Shown here in pieces: positions 25,218 to 39,000 of a DNA stretch of 64,000 nucleotides. Made by a program: the position numbers and the translations under genes. The stretch is from Macrotis lagotis. Taxonomy: Eukaryota > Chordata > Mammalia > Peramelemorphia > Peramelidae. The DNA lies in NCBI RefSeq assembly GCF_037893015.1, contig NC_133666.1, forward strand, positions 622,734,148 to 622,798,147, in the 5' to 3' direction. The notes beneath the pieces are model-generated. The model saw nothing but the letters and a program-made list of their open reading frames with translations. It was not told the origin of the DNA and made no database searches. Position 1 is the stretch's first letter; the number at the start of each line of letters is the position of its first letter.

Positions 25218-25343
25218 TCTATTTTTAATTTTATTTATTAAGAAAATGGAGTTAGGTGACTTACACAGCCAGACAATTATTAAATATCTGAGGCTGGATT
25301 TGAACTCCGGTCCTCCTGACTCCAAGGCTGGTGCTCTGCCCCA
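25218..25343 (-). repeat. Marsupial SINE, diverged antisense copy
   Basis: Keeps 'ctgaggctggatttgaactc' and the poly-T end. The head is truncated. Flanks at 25204-25217 and 25346-25359 resemble each other (taatgtgatctt / taatgtagtctt). Confidence 0.75.
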
Positions 25344-25359
25344 AATTAATGTAGTCTTA

Positions 25360-26820
25360 ATCTGTATTTAGTGATGTATGGCTTGCAGAAATAGGGAGTC
25401 CTCTTCCTGCTCTACCCTGGTTAGATCTCATCTGACATATCATATGTTCAACTATGGGCAATGTGGATTAAAATTGACACTGAAAAGAGGTAGAATGTCT
25501 AGGAAAAAAAGCAATCAGGATAGTAAAGAGCCTTAAATCTATATTATGAGATAATTACTTGAAGACATTGATAGTGTATATCTTGAAGAAGACCTCAGGA
25601 CACATGATGCCATATTTCAATTTTCCTGGAGGTTGATGCTTAAACTTAATCAAATGGGTTCATTTCTATTTTTTTACATGCACAGCATGAGAACTTGTTT
25701 TTCTTGACTATGTATATTTGTTATGAAGTTCCCCCCCCTTTTATATTGGGAAAAGGTGAGAGAGAAAGAAAACTTCTTGAATTTACAAGGTTACCTCCAA
25801 GACAGAACATGTCCCTCTAGTGATAGAAAATATCTCATGTGAGATAGGGAAAAAACAGACACAAAGCAGAAAAAAGAGCCAAAAGCCTAGGTAGAAACTC
25901 AGTTGAGTGAGCCCTCTTTCACTAATTTCTATGTAGATAAAGGTGCCAGGACTCTGGAGTGGAAAAGAACAGGTCCTTCCCCACCACTCCCTGGAAATTT
26001 TGGAGTTACCTGATACTATGTGTAGTCTAGCAAGAAGACTGAGCTAGAATCTGTTTTCCTCTTTTAAAAGATTGACTGAATCACCGGCAACTCTGCCTCA
26101 GCAACTAATGAAGATGTTGTTTTGTCATTGCAAAACACCACATTATTTAGCATTAAACCTACATACGGCTGGAAGAAATCAGGAGTTTCATCGCTGATTT
26201 GCCCAAATGTTTAATTGTAGTGTCTCTGGAGTTCTCAGAAGTCTTCTTCCTTAACTTTGCTTTCTTCTCCCTCTAAACATTTATTGGAATGACCCCTAAA
26301 GGCTAATTCAATCAAAGTGCTACACATACATGACCATGAACTTTTGAAAACTGATTCACACCCAAAATTTCCTTCCCTGATCCAAGGTTCCCATTACCAC
26401 TCAACCAGTCTAAAGGACAGGTTTGCTTCTCTTCTGCCAATGGGATTCTTCCTCTTGAAGAGCAATGAAGAATAGGGTCTAAGCTACCATCATCTGTCTC
26501 CTGGTTTTCATTCCTAAATCACTTTAACGCAATTCACTGAGTTGAATTCCTTCCTCAAAGTGGGAAGATAAAAAAGAGTCAAAATGCCTCACAAGGGAAA
26601 ATTACAGACTCTAAACATTCCCCAGAGTTCCCTTGGAGTCTTTGAGGATATCAAAAGTGATTGACCTGATCTCCCTCACCTTCCACTGTAATTAGGGTCT
26701 TTTGAACCTCTTCTTTATATTCTCAGAGAAGTCTTCCACAAACATTCATTTCCTTGATCCATAAAATGATCCCATCTTCCCTACCCACCAATATCTCTAG
26801 CATGAGTAGAGCAAGAAGTT
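25360..26820. other. Unassigned sequence
   Basis: I see no gene, RNA or diagnosable repeat. Composition is ordinary. Confidence 0.4.
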
Positions 26821-26824
26821 GATG

Positions 26825-27015
26825 ATGATGGTGATTGATGTTTGACCTTCATTCTTGAAGAAAATCATGACATCAGGGAGGTGATGCTATGACATGCAAG
26901 TGAACTACATTTAAGTGAGGGGTGCTGTGCAAAGTCAATAGCCTCACTTTCTCCCATTTGGCTCCAGTGACCAGATAGGTATCTGGATAGCTGATGACCC
27001 TGAACATAGTAAAAA
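26825..27015 (+). repeat. Interspersed repeat of uncertain family
   Basis: Text such as 'catgacatcagggaggtgat' and 'gcctcactttctccc' is familiar as a dispersed repeat of marsupial genomes. I cannot name the family or its true strand. Confidence 0.35.
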
Positions 27016-28040
27016 AAAATAATAATCTAGGAGGGGAACCCTCAGAATTCTGGTCAAAGCTAATTACATTTACTTTGGACCAATAAGGGTCCAAGCAATG
27101 ACAACTGGGCTTAGAAAGAGGCAATGGGCTTAGAATGTTGGCCAATCAAGGAGAGCCAAAGTGATTTGGGCAAGTAAATCCCAAGAAATTTTATTAAGCC
27201 TTTGAGTAGAGCAAAAAGCTCACATTAAATCCATTCATAACTGGGCTCCTAACTAAGGTTGACATTTTTTCCATGAGACTATATTTATGAGAAAAGATGT
27301 AATTCATAATTGATTAACAGGAGCTGATCATTAGGGAAACACTGCATAAGAATTGGTTTCAGAGCTTCTGGGGGCAGAATCTCAAGGACACCTCAAGAGG
27401 AAAGAAAGACCTTGCGAATGCCAGATATATGGAAAAAGCCATCTCCTCAATATATTCCTGATTTCTAGCTTGCTTCTCTAAAATGCTGGAGGGAGAACTT
27501 ATCCTTGAGTGGACTTCAGGCTTGACCTGAGATCTCCCCTCAAGTCCAGCTAAAAAGTTGATTCACTCATGACAATTCTTTAGCATATTCTAAGACGAAT
27601 GATTTCTGTTTTTTGGGTTATTTTTTTTGAGCATGGTTTACTTGCTACTCTCTATAGGTGTTGTTGTTTCTTATTGTAACCAATATTTGATGAGAAGAAG
27701 CTAAACTGAAGAGTGTACAATAAGGAAGGATCCCCTTTCCCAGATAAGAGTGAGCAAGGACAAAGCTTTCCTTTTGTCCCCTTTTGTCCCCTTAACTATC
27801 CTAATTCTAACTCAATGAAAAAAGAGCATCCAGTTTTGAATTATTCAGGGTCCTGCTTGTCCCTCACAGCTTATTTGTTGGCAATACAAGTGGGGTCCAT
27901 GGATCTCCTCTTCTGTACAGAAGTGAGCCAGATTCCAGGGATCACTATCAGTGTAGCCTGAGCCATACATGTGGACATACACTTGTATGGGAACAAATCA
28001 ATCTTAACTTCTAATAGTCTAGAATTCCAAATATGGAAAG
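27015..28040. other. Unassigned sequence
   Basis: No supported gene. The 27713-27961 frame has no domain features. Confidence 0.4.
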
Positions 28041-28044
28041 GACC

Positions 28045-28170
28045 ACCAATTTAATTCAGTGAACACTTATTAAATACTTGTTATAGGCTGTGTTAGTCAT
28101 AAAGACAAAGAAAGGGAAAAAAACAGTCCTTGCCCTCAAGAAGTTTGAATTCCAATGCAAATCGAAAGGA
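28045..28170 (-). repeat. L2 3'-end fragment
   Basis: 'cacttattaaatacttgtta' with 'gtccttgccctcaagaagtt' is the reverse complement of the L2 3' end. Confidence 0.6.
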
Positions 28171-28384
28171 GATAGCAAGATGTTTCCAGAAATATCATAT
28201 GACTGTAAGACTTTAACAATAAGGAAAGTTGAATACTGCAAAATTGGTTTTGAATTGTGGTGCTAGAGAAGACTTTTGAGAGTCCTTGTTCTGCAGAGAT
28301 CAAGACACCTAATGAAAAGATATAGACACTGGGAAAGATTGAAGGCAAAAGGAGAAAGGGTCAACAGAGGATGAGATAGAATTC

Positions 28385-28505
28385 ATGGAAGCAACAAACA
28401 TGAACTTGGACAGACTTTGGAAAATAGTGAGGACAGAAGGACCTGATATGCTATTATTGTCCATGGGGTCAAAAAGGATTGGACATAACTAAGCAACTGA
28501 AAAAG
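28385..28505 (+). repeat. RTE/BovB-type 3' tail
   Basis: 'gtccatggggtcaaaaaggattggacataac' (split here across two phrases: 'gtccatggggtcaaaaag' and 'gattggacataactaagc') is the 3' end shared by RTE LINEs and the SINEs they mobilise. Confidence 0.6.
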
Positions 28506-29150
28506 GGAAGAAAGGTTTTTCACAAAACAATATACAACACTAAAGCCAGAGGATTTTGCTGCTGTCAGATATACATAACAAAGAAATAGGGGTATGGGAT
28601 GAGGAGTATAAAGGAAAGCAATATTGCCTTCTTTCCTTAACTTAAAGTCTAACTCATTCATTTGCATGCCAAAGCAGAGAGGAGTTTCTGAAGATCTAAC
28701 TCTAACTTTTGTATAAATAACAATGATTCAGCACCAGACACAGGGAATTAAAATTCAAAACAATCTTAGTTTGCAGGTACTACTCACAACCTTTCCCTTC
28801 AGTTGTACATAGTGGCTTATGGACTCTGGCTATGACTAAAAAATTTTTAGTCTTCCATAGCAAATGTGAGCAAAGATGACTATCAGGTTGACCTAAGATA
28901 AAGCTCAGAAACTGGTTATAGAAGACTAATAACCATATGACCAATGGAGAAAACATGCATAGATGAGGTTAAACATAACAATGAAACCAGCAAGGATTCT
29001 GAAACTAATAGAACAAAAGTTATTACCTGGTCACTTATCTGTCCCAATTTTGAATGTGTGAGATTGGGGATGGGAGGGAAGGAAGAGCAGAGGATGACAG
29101 AGTGAGACCAAGTCATCTTGGGAAGGCAAGGGAACATTGTATTGATAATT
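28505..29150. other. Unassigned sequence
   Basis: No gene or repeat recognised. Confidence 0.35.
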
Positions 29151-29850
29151 TTCTTTCTCTATATTTTTCTTTATTTTATTCTGAATTTAAGAAACAAAAC
29201 AAGCATTTCCATAACATATTAGAATAGGAAAAAATGAATGCACATGAAACTGCAAATCTATTATGTACAGCTTGCTATTCATTTTAAATATATGATATAG
29301 TTATCATGTAACTTTCTTTTTTTTTCCCCCTCTCCCCAGAGATGTCTGTTGGACACAAATAAGTATTTGTATTTATGTATGTGTGTGTATGTTTGTGTAA
29401 AATCATTTTATTCATACTTTTCTTTATCAGTTTTCTCAATGCAGATAATGTTTTCCTTCATAGATCTTTTGTAGTTAATTTGGGTGACTATAATGTCAAA
29501 ATGGCTTAGTCATTTAAAACTGTTCTTAAAACAATATTGATGTTATTGCTTACAATGTCTTCTTGGTCCTGCTCATTTCGTTTTGTATTATTTTATGTAA
29601 ATCTATCCATTTTTAAAAGATTATTGAGCTCATCATTTCTTATAATAGTTTTCCATCACAATCATATACCACAACATTGTTCAGCCATTTCCCTATTGAC
29701 AGGCAACCCTGCAACTCCTAGTTCTTTGTCATTATAAAGAGAGCTCTATAAATACGTTAGAACATATTTTCCCCTAATCATCTTTAGAACCAGAGCTATT
29801 TGTGGTATCACTGGGTCAAATAGTATAGGTAATTTATTGGTTAATATGGT
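29150..29850 (-). mobile_element. L1 3' end, antisense
   Basis: Reverse complement contains 'atgagcaggaccaagaagac', 'gggaaatggctgaacaatg' and the preceding late ORF2/3' UTR text seen in the other L1 copies of the window. Confidence 0.6.
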
Positions 29851-29854
29851 TATT

Positions 29855-31480
29855 TAAAAAAAAGAAAAGAAAACCAAATTACTAGAATTAAAAATGAAAA
29901 GTGAATATGCCACTTTTAAAGATGAAATCAAAGCAAGTATAAGTTATTTTGTGCAATTATACAACAATGAATTTAACAATTCAAGTGAAATGCAAACTGC
30001 CTGGATTAGCAGAAGAGGAAATAGAATATCTCAATAGACTTATATGAGAAAAAAATTGAACAGGCTATAAATGAACTTCCTAAGAAAAAAAGACCAAAAC
30101 CAATCAGATGTACAAATGAATTCTATCAAACTTTAAAGACCTACTGATTTGACATTAAATAAATTATTTAGAATAATAGGCAAAGAAGGGATACTACCAA
30201 ATTTCCTTTATGAAATAAATAGGATACTGACACCTCACTTAGGAAGAGTTAAAAAGAAAATTATAGAGCATTTTCATTAATGAAAATGAATACAAAAATG
30301 CAAAATAAAATACTGAATAAAAGATTATTATAGATTTATACTAGTAATGCAGGGATGGTTTAACATAAGAAAAGCTATTACCATAATTGATTATATCAAT
30401 AATAAAAGTAACAAAGATTATATGATTATATCAATGAATGCAGGAAAAAGTTTTGATAAAGGATAACATACATTTCCATTAAAAACACTTGGAAGTACTG
30501 AAATAAATGATATTTTCCTTAAATTGATAAAAGGCATTTACCTAAAAGCAGCAGCAAGCATCATTTGTAAGCCTTCTCAGTAAAATCAAGTGTGAGGAAG
30601 CTGTCCCTAATATTCATTATTGCACTGGAAATGCTAGCAATAGTAAGTAATAAGAGAAGAAAAAGAAATAGAAGAAATCAAAACAGCAGATGAGATAATA
30701 AAACTATTTCTTTTTTTGAACCGATGATGATATACTTCAAAATTCCAAAGACTCAACTGAAAAAGTTATTTGAAACAGTAATTTTAGTAAAATAGCAGGA
30801 TGTAAATTCATATAAATCATCAATATTTCTATATATGACAAATAAAAACTTTCAAGAAGAGATAGAAAGAGATATCCCATTTAAATTAACTCTAGACAGT
30901 ATAAAATAGCTAGTGAAAAAGGAGAAAGATCATAATATTTCTTTCCCCTGCTTCACTAGAATATAGCTGCCAAAATAATTCCAGGAGTTATATGAAAAAA
31001 ATATTTTAAAACTATTCAAATAAATCAGATTTAAATAATCAGAGAAATATTAATTAATAATGGATAGGCAGGGCTAATATAAGGAAAAAACAATTTTACC
31101 TGAACTGATTTACATATTCAATGCCATCCCAACTAAAATATTAATTAATTATTTTAATGAGTTGAAATAAAACTTGTAAATTTCATTTGAAAAAACAAAA
31201 GGTCAAGGAAGAAAGTTTAGGACTGCCAGATCTTAAACTATATTTATAAAGCTGTAATTATTGAAACTATCTGGTACTGGTTAAGAAATAGCAAGGTGAA
31301 TCAGTGGAATAGAGGAGAGATACAATTTTCAGCAGCAAATGACTATAGTAAATTTGTTTTTAACAAGTTTAAAGACTTAAATTTTGGGAAAAGTAATTCA
31401 TTATTTGGTTAAAAAATTGTTGAGAAAACTAGAAAGCAGTCTGGCAGAAATTGAGCATAGACTATATACTCTTTTTACCA
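29855..31480 (+). mobile_element. Decayed L1 ORF2 fragment
   Basis: Sense ORF2 text with many indels, from 'aaaagaaaaccaaattacta' through RT and C-terminal regions ('tctggtactggttaagaaat' near 31280). It abuts an L1 3' end in the opposite orientation. Confidence 0.6.
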
Positions 31481-32037
31481 AATGCCTTTGCTTTGAATTA
31501 TATATTCTGGTTAGCCATAAAAGTAAGCCCATGAATAAGGACTTAATAGTCTATGGTTTTGCATTTATGCAGACTCACAATTTTCCATAAACTATGGAAA
31601 CATTTCTTGGGGTCCCACATATGAGAATAGAGTTACCTCAAGTTCTACAGATGAAAATGCACATACAGAGTAATTTGAAGAGAAAGAGATAACAAAAAAA
31701 TAGTACCTATTGCATGAAGCCCCTTTACAATATCCCCAACATCCAATTTTTGTTTAATAAGGCATGGGTGTATGAAGGAAGGATAGGAGTGAGGAGAGTC
31801 TAAGCTAGAATGATGGAGACAGGGAAGGGTACTAAATCCTTTCCATTAGAATGATATCAGTCAATAATTGTTGCTCTTTCTTATTTATTTTCTCTTTGCT
31901 GGTCCAAAGGTATGTTTTCTGCACAATAACAAAACAAAATAAAAATTTAGTTAGTTTTAGTCAAGTGTTGATCCTATTCTTTTTAGTTTTGAACTGAACC
32001 TCTACCCACAGTGCAAACCATCCTCATCAAAGAATTA
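31480..32037. other. Unassigned sequence past the end of the Ig-family gene
   Basis: No further exon with matching phase and no SPRY/B30.2 coding text is seen here. Confidence 0.35.
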
Positions 32038-32195
32038 TTTTTTTTTAATTTTATTTATTTAAGGCAATGGGGTTAAGTGATTTGCCCAAGGTCACACAGC
32101 TAGGTCATTATTAAGCATATAAGGTCAAATTTGAACTCAGGTCCTTCTGACTTCAGGGCCAGTACTCTATCCCCTGTGCCACCTAGCTGCCCCCA
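32038..32195 (-). repeat. Marsupial SINE
   Basis: Full antisense copy from poly-T ('tttaaggcaatggggttaag') to 'gtgccacctagctgcccc'. Confidence 0.9.
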
Positions 32196-32539
32196 AAAAT
32201 TCTTTTGTCATGTGAAAAACATGCTTAGACTTGGGAAGCCAAAAAAGATATTAGCTAATCTATAACAATATAAAGGACAAAGCAGGTGTGACTCTGGATC
32301 AAGAATAAAGTACTATGTTTTGGTAAAGAATCATCAGCGCCATCTTCACAAGGTGCTGGACTCTGAGCAGACAGTGTGTTGAAGATATGGAAAACTGGTA
32401 ATTAATGGACAATTTAACTCAGTGACCATTTATGTCTTGATCCTGTTTCTTTCTGAGTTTTGTTACAGTGCTCTCACATAGGTACCTTTCCTCTTTTCCC
32501 TGGCCCTACTTTTCAGATTCCTTTTATAAGTAGTCTTTT

Positions 32540-32648
32540 CTCAGTAGAATGCAAGCTCCTTGAGGGAAAGAAGCATCTTCCTTCTTGATTAATTTTGTAT
32601 CCCCAGAACTCAGTACAATAAGATCTTAATAAATGTTTGTTGCTGCCT
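32540..32648 (+). repeat. L2 3'-end fragment
   Basis: 'gaatgcaagctccttgaggg', 'gtatccccagaactcagtac' and 'aataaatgtttgttg' are the L2 3' end. Confidence 0.7.
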
Positions 32649-32814
32649 GCATAGGGTTTGGGATAGACTCTGAAATAATCCCTGCCTCTTATAGTCTGAT
32701 TGTCAGCCCTGGTTACTCATAAGAGAATACAGCCAGAAAAAAGGAAGGTAACACAATAGGCGTGTCTAGAGTTAATTTAAATGGGATATCTCTTACTATC
32801 TCTTCTTGAAAGTT

Positions 32815-32820
32815 TTTATT
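32815..32820 (-). promoter_or_regulatory. AATAAA polyadenylation signal candidate
   Basis: A canonical AATAAA on the minus strand lies about 160 nt past the proposed stop of the Ig-family gene. The hexamer is common in AT-rich DNA, so its value comes mainly from its position. Confidence 0.3.
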
Positions 32821-32854
32821 TCCCATATATAGAAATATTGATGATTTATATGAA

Positions 32855-32935
32855 TTTACATGAACTACCCAAGGTCATAAAGGTGGTAAATATCAAATGC
32901 AGGATTTAAGCTCAGGTCTATTGTTTTTCAGAGCT
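32855..32935 (-). repeat. MIR-like fragment
   Basis: 'acccaaggtcataaaggtgg' and 'ggatttaagctcaggtcta' match the MIR/CORE-SINE middle region. Confidence 0.4.
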
Positions 32936-32978
32936 GAAATTCCCTACAAGTGATACAAAGGTCAGGTTAGAGGAAACA

Positions 32979-33037
32979 TCAGAGGAAGGACCAGGCTTTT
33001 GTAGGAAATGAAAATCTAGTATGACTCCTTCCTTTTT
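32979..33037 (-). CDS. Possible terminal exon with stop codon
   Basis: After acceptor cttaaagaagttttcag, reading in the required phase gives a basic/aromatic tail (EKGRSHTRFSF, PTKAWSFL) and TGA at 32981-32979. A polyadenylation signal follows at 32820-32815. A SINE sits in the intron between this and the 36-nt exon. The call depends on one acceptor and phase, so an alternative last exon further downstream is possible. Confidence 0.33.
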
Positions 33038-36000
33038 CTGAAAACTTCTTTAAGAATATCACTAACAAAGGGGCAGCTAGGTGGTACAGTAGATAGAACA
33101 CTGGCCCTGGAGTCAGGAGGATCTGAGTTCAAATCCAGCCTCAGACACTCAATAATTACCTAGCTGTGTGACCTTGGGCAAGTTACTTTAAAAAAAGTCA
33201 CTTAAAAAAAAGAATGTCACTGACTTGAAATCAGAACTCAGAATTACTTACCTTCAGGGTGCTGGGGATGGTCTTGAACAGTGTTCACTGAAAAAGGACA
33301 AAACATAGGAAGATAGCAGTGAGAATGGGTAAGGAAAAGATATCAAAGTGAAGAGTTATGCAGAGACCTCAGTTTAGGGATCATCTTGGGTCTGCTACCC
33401 ATAGCACTGAGGGAATTTTGGTCATGAGTGGCAGAGTATCATATTTAATACCATATGTCTATGTATAGTTCAATTGTGACTGAACTTGAGAAATGGGGCA
33501 AGGGAGGTGGAAACAGAAGAGAGAACCTTATTGAGTCCATAGATCCTTGAATCAACTGAAGAATGAGGGAAAATACTGAGGTCCAGTTTCACCAGAACCT
33601 GAACTGTGAGGCCAACTTGGTCTTTTGTACCATGTCTAAGGGGCAGTTGCAGGGAAGGCGGCTTGCAGTAATTTCCGTGTGATCTTTCCTCAGGGAGTCT
33701 GAACCCCAAGTCATCCCCTGGTTGATCCTATTCACCTCTTTGTAAGTTGCACTTCCCATGGGCATCAACAGACACAAACAGGATTGTTGGCAGTAGAGGA
33801 AGGAATGTCAACAGTCCCAAATATATCTGGTCCTTCTGTGCCCATTCATCCAGGTCTTCCATGCCTGAAAATCAGAGTAATCCCAAAGACTCAGGCCTCC
33901 TACACCAAATCAAAGCTTCCACCGCCTTCATCTATCCATGCTCCCAACCAAAACAAGAGGACCTCTTACCTCTTCTCCCCAACTTGAGTAAAGACCCATC
34001 CCAGAGCCTCATACCAATATCACCCTTTCATTGTGACTCTCCACAAACACACAGGCCCAGAAATAGCATTAGGGACATAGGACTCCCTTTTCCTTTCATA
34101 ATATTCATGGTGAGACTAAGAGGTTGGGTGAGGAATCTGTGCTCTGACCTTGTCTGTTATGCCCCAGGTCTGATGAACCACAGAGGGATAAATACCCCCA
34201 ACATCCAGTAGCGTCTTACCTCTACAGCCAGACATATTCACAATGTAATAAATCAGGAAGCTCATCAGCAAAATCCAAAAAACTGCCAGGATCACCACTC
34301 CTAGCTTATGTTTCCAATTGAGTAGAAATTCCTCTGAAAAACAATGGCCAGACCCAGAACCCCTCAGTGAACTTCTTGCCAGGGCCCCTAATAGCCCCAC
34401 CTCTTACCTCACTCAAGGCAAGGGTACCATTAAATTCACAGTGACCTACATGGAACACTATTGTTCTGTTAGAAACCAGGAAGGATGGGAATTCAGGGAA
34501 GCATGGAAGGATTTGCACGAATTGATGCTGAGCGAGATGAGCAGAACCAGAAAAACACTGTCCACCTTAACAGCAACATGGGGGTGATGATCCAACTTTG
34601 ATGGACTTACTCATTCCATCAGTGCAACAATCAGGGACAATTTTGGGCTATCTGTGATGGAGAATACCATCTGTATCCAGATAAAGAGCCATGGAGTTTG
34701 AACAAAGACCAAGGACTATTACCTTCAATTTTGGGGGGGAACCCCTTATCTCATTATGTAATTTTGCTATTTTTATACTTTATTTTTCTTCCTTAAGGAT
34801 ATGATTTTTCTCTCTCATCACATTTGACTTAGATCAATTATACCATGGAAACAATGTAAAGACTAACAGAATGCCTTCTGTGGGGGTGGGAGGGTGGGGG
34901 GAGGGAAGCAAGAATAGGGAAAAAATTATAAAACTCAAAATAAATAAAATATTTCTTTAAAAAAATTCAGGGAGGGGTGTCTAGGTGGCATAGTGGATAA
35001 AGCACAGGCCCTGGAGTCAGGAGTACCTGGGTTCAAATCCAGTCTCAGACACTTAATAATTACCTAGTTGTGTGGCCTTGGGCAAACCACTGAACCCTTG
35101 CAAAAAAAAAAACAAAACGTCAGTGACCTAGCTACCTCCTTCCCTAGGCCTGGGACACTAAACTAACTGGCCCTGAATCAGTTTATAGAACTGATTGATT
35201 GACCAACTAGTGCCTGTCTCCTCTTCTGCATCTCTGGAGTCCCTGATCAAGTCTGAAGGTCACACTATTCATTGCTTGAGAATCTCTAGAAAAGATTAAG
35301 GATATTTGGGATAAAGAATATGAGGGTTCATATCTTCTCCAAGCTAAACTCTGGATGTCCTTCACCATGCCCCAGATTTTCATTCTGAAGCATCACACCA
35401 AGCTTGGAATTCATACATTGAATAGGCCCCATCCCTGTGGCCTCTCCTTCTAATTGGATTATTCTTCCTAGACCCTCCATTTAAGGAGCTGCCTAGAGGC
35501 CAGTAGAGTCTCATTCCTCTCCAGTTTGAGCTGGATTTTTTCTGTGCAAGGTCTCTTACTTCTTCCTTTTAAGGGCTATCTTCCCCATTAGAATGCAAGC
35601 TCCTTGAGGGCAGGGACTGCCTATTTTTTTCTACAAATATTTGAATTCCCAGTACCCAACAATTAGAAAACCCTTAATAATTACTACTTGACTGTCTGAC
35701 CACCCTGTCCCCTACCTCCCCCATAGGAAGTTACCTCTGAACTTGTAGGCTTTCCAGCAGTAGTAAATGAGGATGCTGAACTGCATACTTGCAAAGATGC
35801 CAATCATACTCCACCAGCCAGGATAGGTCTCAAACAGGGATGATGCCTCTGGAATACAAACCCAACCTTAGACTTCCAGGGAATTAGGGCCTCTCTCATT
35901 TAGACTTTCCCTGAATTCATCTTTTCTTTCTCTTCTTTCTACCAAAGAGAACAGTTCCCTTTCTGTTGTGAAAATTATGAGCTTCAATGAAACAGCATAA

Positions 36001-39000
36001 GGGGCAGTAGAAAATATGTGATGTGAGGAATATGAGGTGCTGTTGGTCTCCACAGGGTGGAGGGTGTCTAAGCAATATAAAAAGGAGTAACCCCAGTAAA
36101 TCACAGAACTAGGAAAGAGCTACTAATCTCATTTAAAGATGATGGGCTCCAGATTAGGAAGAACCTATCTCCAACCAGCCAAGGTTGACTAGAGATTTTG
36201 ACCTAACACAACTGAGCTTGCACAAGTGGGTTCGTGCATGCTAATCTACATGCCCCCAACAAAATATGAGTCACATGATCAAGGGGGGGATCACATTAGA
36301 GGTATATCATGGGTTTGACAGATCTCTTAGATTTTTAACTCAAATGATGACAAAATATGAAAATTCAGATGGGAAGGGAGTTTCCAAAACTGTATAATAC
36401 CAGATGTTACTGTATCTCAGTGTGCCTTATTGGGGACTCACTCCTGTGTCTTGCAAGATCTGTTAATAAAAAGTCCAATTCTTCCCTCATTCTAACAAAT
36501 TTATTTCTTTTATAGATAACCTGCGAGTTGCAAGTGTAATGGTAGGGGGTGGAAGGTGGGGCTTGGCAAATGAAAGTTCAATCCTTTAGAGGCCTTGAAG
36601 AAATCTCTTATCCTCAAGGCCAGAGGATTGGTGCATGTGTGAATTGAGAGTAAGCCCAGAATGTCTGATGAATGATGTCCATAAAAAGTGAAAATTCACC
36701 TTTGTTATAGATTTGTTTATTCTCCCTTTCCTGAAAAACCAATGTGAAGTGGGCCTTCCTTTTCTTTGTCCTGAACTTATGCACTCCAATTTTCAAAGAT
36801 GGCTCCCTCAATATGTTATTTAGTGAATGGGTTCCACAAACTAACCAATAAGTATTAATAAATGCTTAAGATATATCATAGGGGGCAGCTAAATAGCACA
36901 GTACATAGAGTTATTGGCCAGAAGTCAGGAAAAATTTTCTTCCTGAGTTCAAACTGACCTCAGATACTTACTAGCTGTATGACCCTGAGCAAGTCACTTA
37001 ACCCTACTTGCCTCAGTTTCCTCACCTGTAAAATGAGCTGGAGAAAGAAATGGCAAACCATTCCACTGTCTTTGTCAAAAACAAACCAAAGCAAAAACAC
37101 CAAAAAAGGAAAACCCAGATGAGATCACAAAGAGTTGGACATGACAGACAAAAGACTGGACAACAACAATGTACAACAAAAATATATATAGAAAAAATAA
37201 AAACAAGCCCTGTTCTCAAGGAGTTTACAGTCTAACAGGACTGAAAGCATTGAATATGACCAGGTTTACACACGATCCATACAGAAGAGATGGAGGATAA
37301 TCTTGAAAGAGAAGGCTCTAGCCTATGATAGTCCTAGTTAGCATTTCTAATTGCACAGTAGTTTTCAGCAGTAGCTTTCATCAAAGTACCTTTGATCTTC
37401 ATAACAACTCCAGTGGGGAGTGGAGTGGAGGTAGGGTGAGGTGTTGTTTTTATCCCCATTTTACAGAGAAGGAAACTTATGCTACAAAAGGTTAAGTGAT
37501 TTGCCCAGGGTCTTACAGCTAGCCAGTATCTAAGCCAAGATGTGAAATGGGGTCTTCCTGATCCCAAGTCCAGTCACAACACCTCTCAACTGGCCTTCCA
37601 GAGATTTAGACTTAGTCCAAGTTGAAGATTTATCCAATTCACAAAGCATTTATTTTATCTCCTTATGTATAACCAGAGGTAAATTCATCTTCAGTTGGAG
37701 AATTTGGGAATCACACAGAATCCAATAAGACTATTAATCAGGCTAAGGCAAAACAAAGTAGCCAGGGAGCTGAAGTGTTGATCCAGGGGCATGGAAGGCA
37801 GGTTAAGGGAAGGACTGAGAAACTACTTGACCAAGAGATAGGGTTCGCTCAAGTTACTTCTCAAATCTAGAGGCCAGAGAGTCTAATTATTTTTAATTTC
37901 ATTTTTTTTTGGCAAGGCAATGGGGTTAAGTGACTTGCCCAAGGTGATAGATACAGCTAGGTAATGATTAAATGTCTGAGTCTGGATTTGAACTCAGATC
38001 CTCCTGACTACAGGGTTGGTGCACTGTGACACCTGGCTGACTCAAGCCAGAGAGTTTAATCCAAGATCTACCACAAATAAGTAAGAAGAAAGTGAAAAAT
38101 GTGAGATGAGTCATTCATGTTCAGCTAGACCAGGTTTTAGTTATCTCAAGGTAAGCAATTGTTATACATTTCTGAGTTAAAATTTCCCTGGAAAATTCCC
38201 CTAACTTGTGTCACATAGACTAACAGAAAAAGGAATTTTTCCACCCTAGAATCACAATAGAGAAATAGTGAAAAGCAAAAACCCAGTAGCCAAAGGCAAG
38301 CTGAGGACACTCTGGATCATTCCCAAGGTGTTTGGACTCAGAAAGGTTAATGAAATTCATTGAGGTCTAGGGCTCAGGGCTGGATGCTGTACACCCCCAA
38401 TAGTTTAAGAAGAGAATACACCACCACCACCCAAATGCTCCCAAACAGGTCCTTTGGTTGGAAGAGTCAATAACAGATGAGACCCTACTTCCAAGAGAAG
38501 GAAAGTGAAAATACCAGACTAGGATGAGGATTGAACATGGAACAATGACAGAGCAAAGGCTCCTCCTGATGAAGGCAATATGCAATAAGGGAAGAACTTT
38601 CTGCCTTGTGCCATAGATATTTATGGACATGATGGAACCCTTTATTAGACAGTTGGTTCCTTGAAGGTAGGGGGCTCCTCCCTTTATCTATCGCCTTTGT
38701 ATTCCCTGTCCCTATCAGAAGTCCAGGCAGGAAAAAAGTCCCTTGTAAATGTCTGTTGTTGAATAGAATGAGAAGGCATTCTATTCTTTTCTTGATGCAT
38801 TATAACAATCCCAGGAAAATAAACCTGTTTGGAGATTTACCTATGACCTTCAGCTCCATGAATGCTTCTGCTGAATGAGAAGAATCTTTAAAAATACACT
38901 TATATTGTCCTGCATCTGAAGGTTTCACATCCAATATTCTCAGTGTGACATCCCCTACAGTGATGGCATCTTTCACCAGTTTGGTCCTCCCTTGGTAATT

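Noticed and set aside
33747..34211. 154-codon plus-strand open frame
   Set aside because: It is antisense to the third membrane exon and its intron; no domain and no splice logic on that strand.
36000..38840. Search for an IgC exon of the butyrophilin-family gene
   Set aside because: No ~280-nt phase-1 open segment with paired Cys and a Trp was seen; the stretch holds a MAR1-like SINE, MIR, L2 and a SINE.
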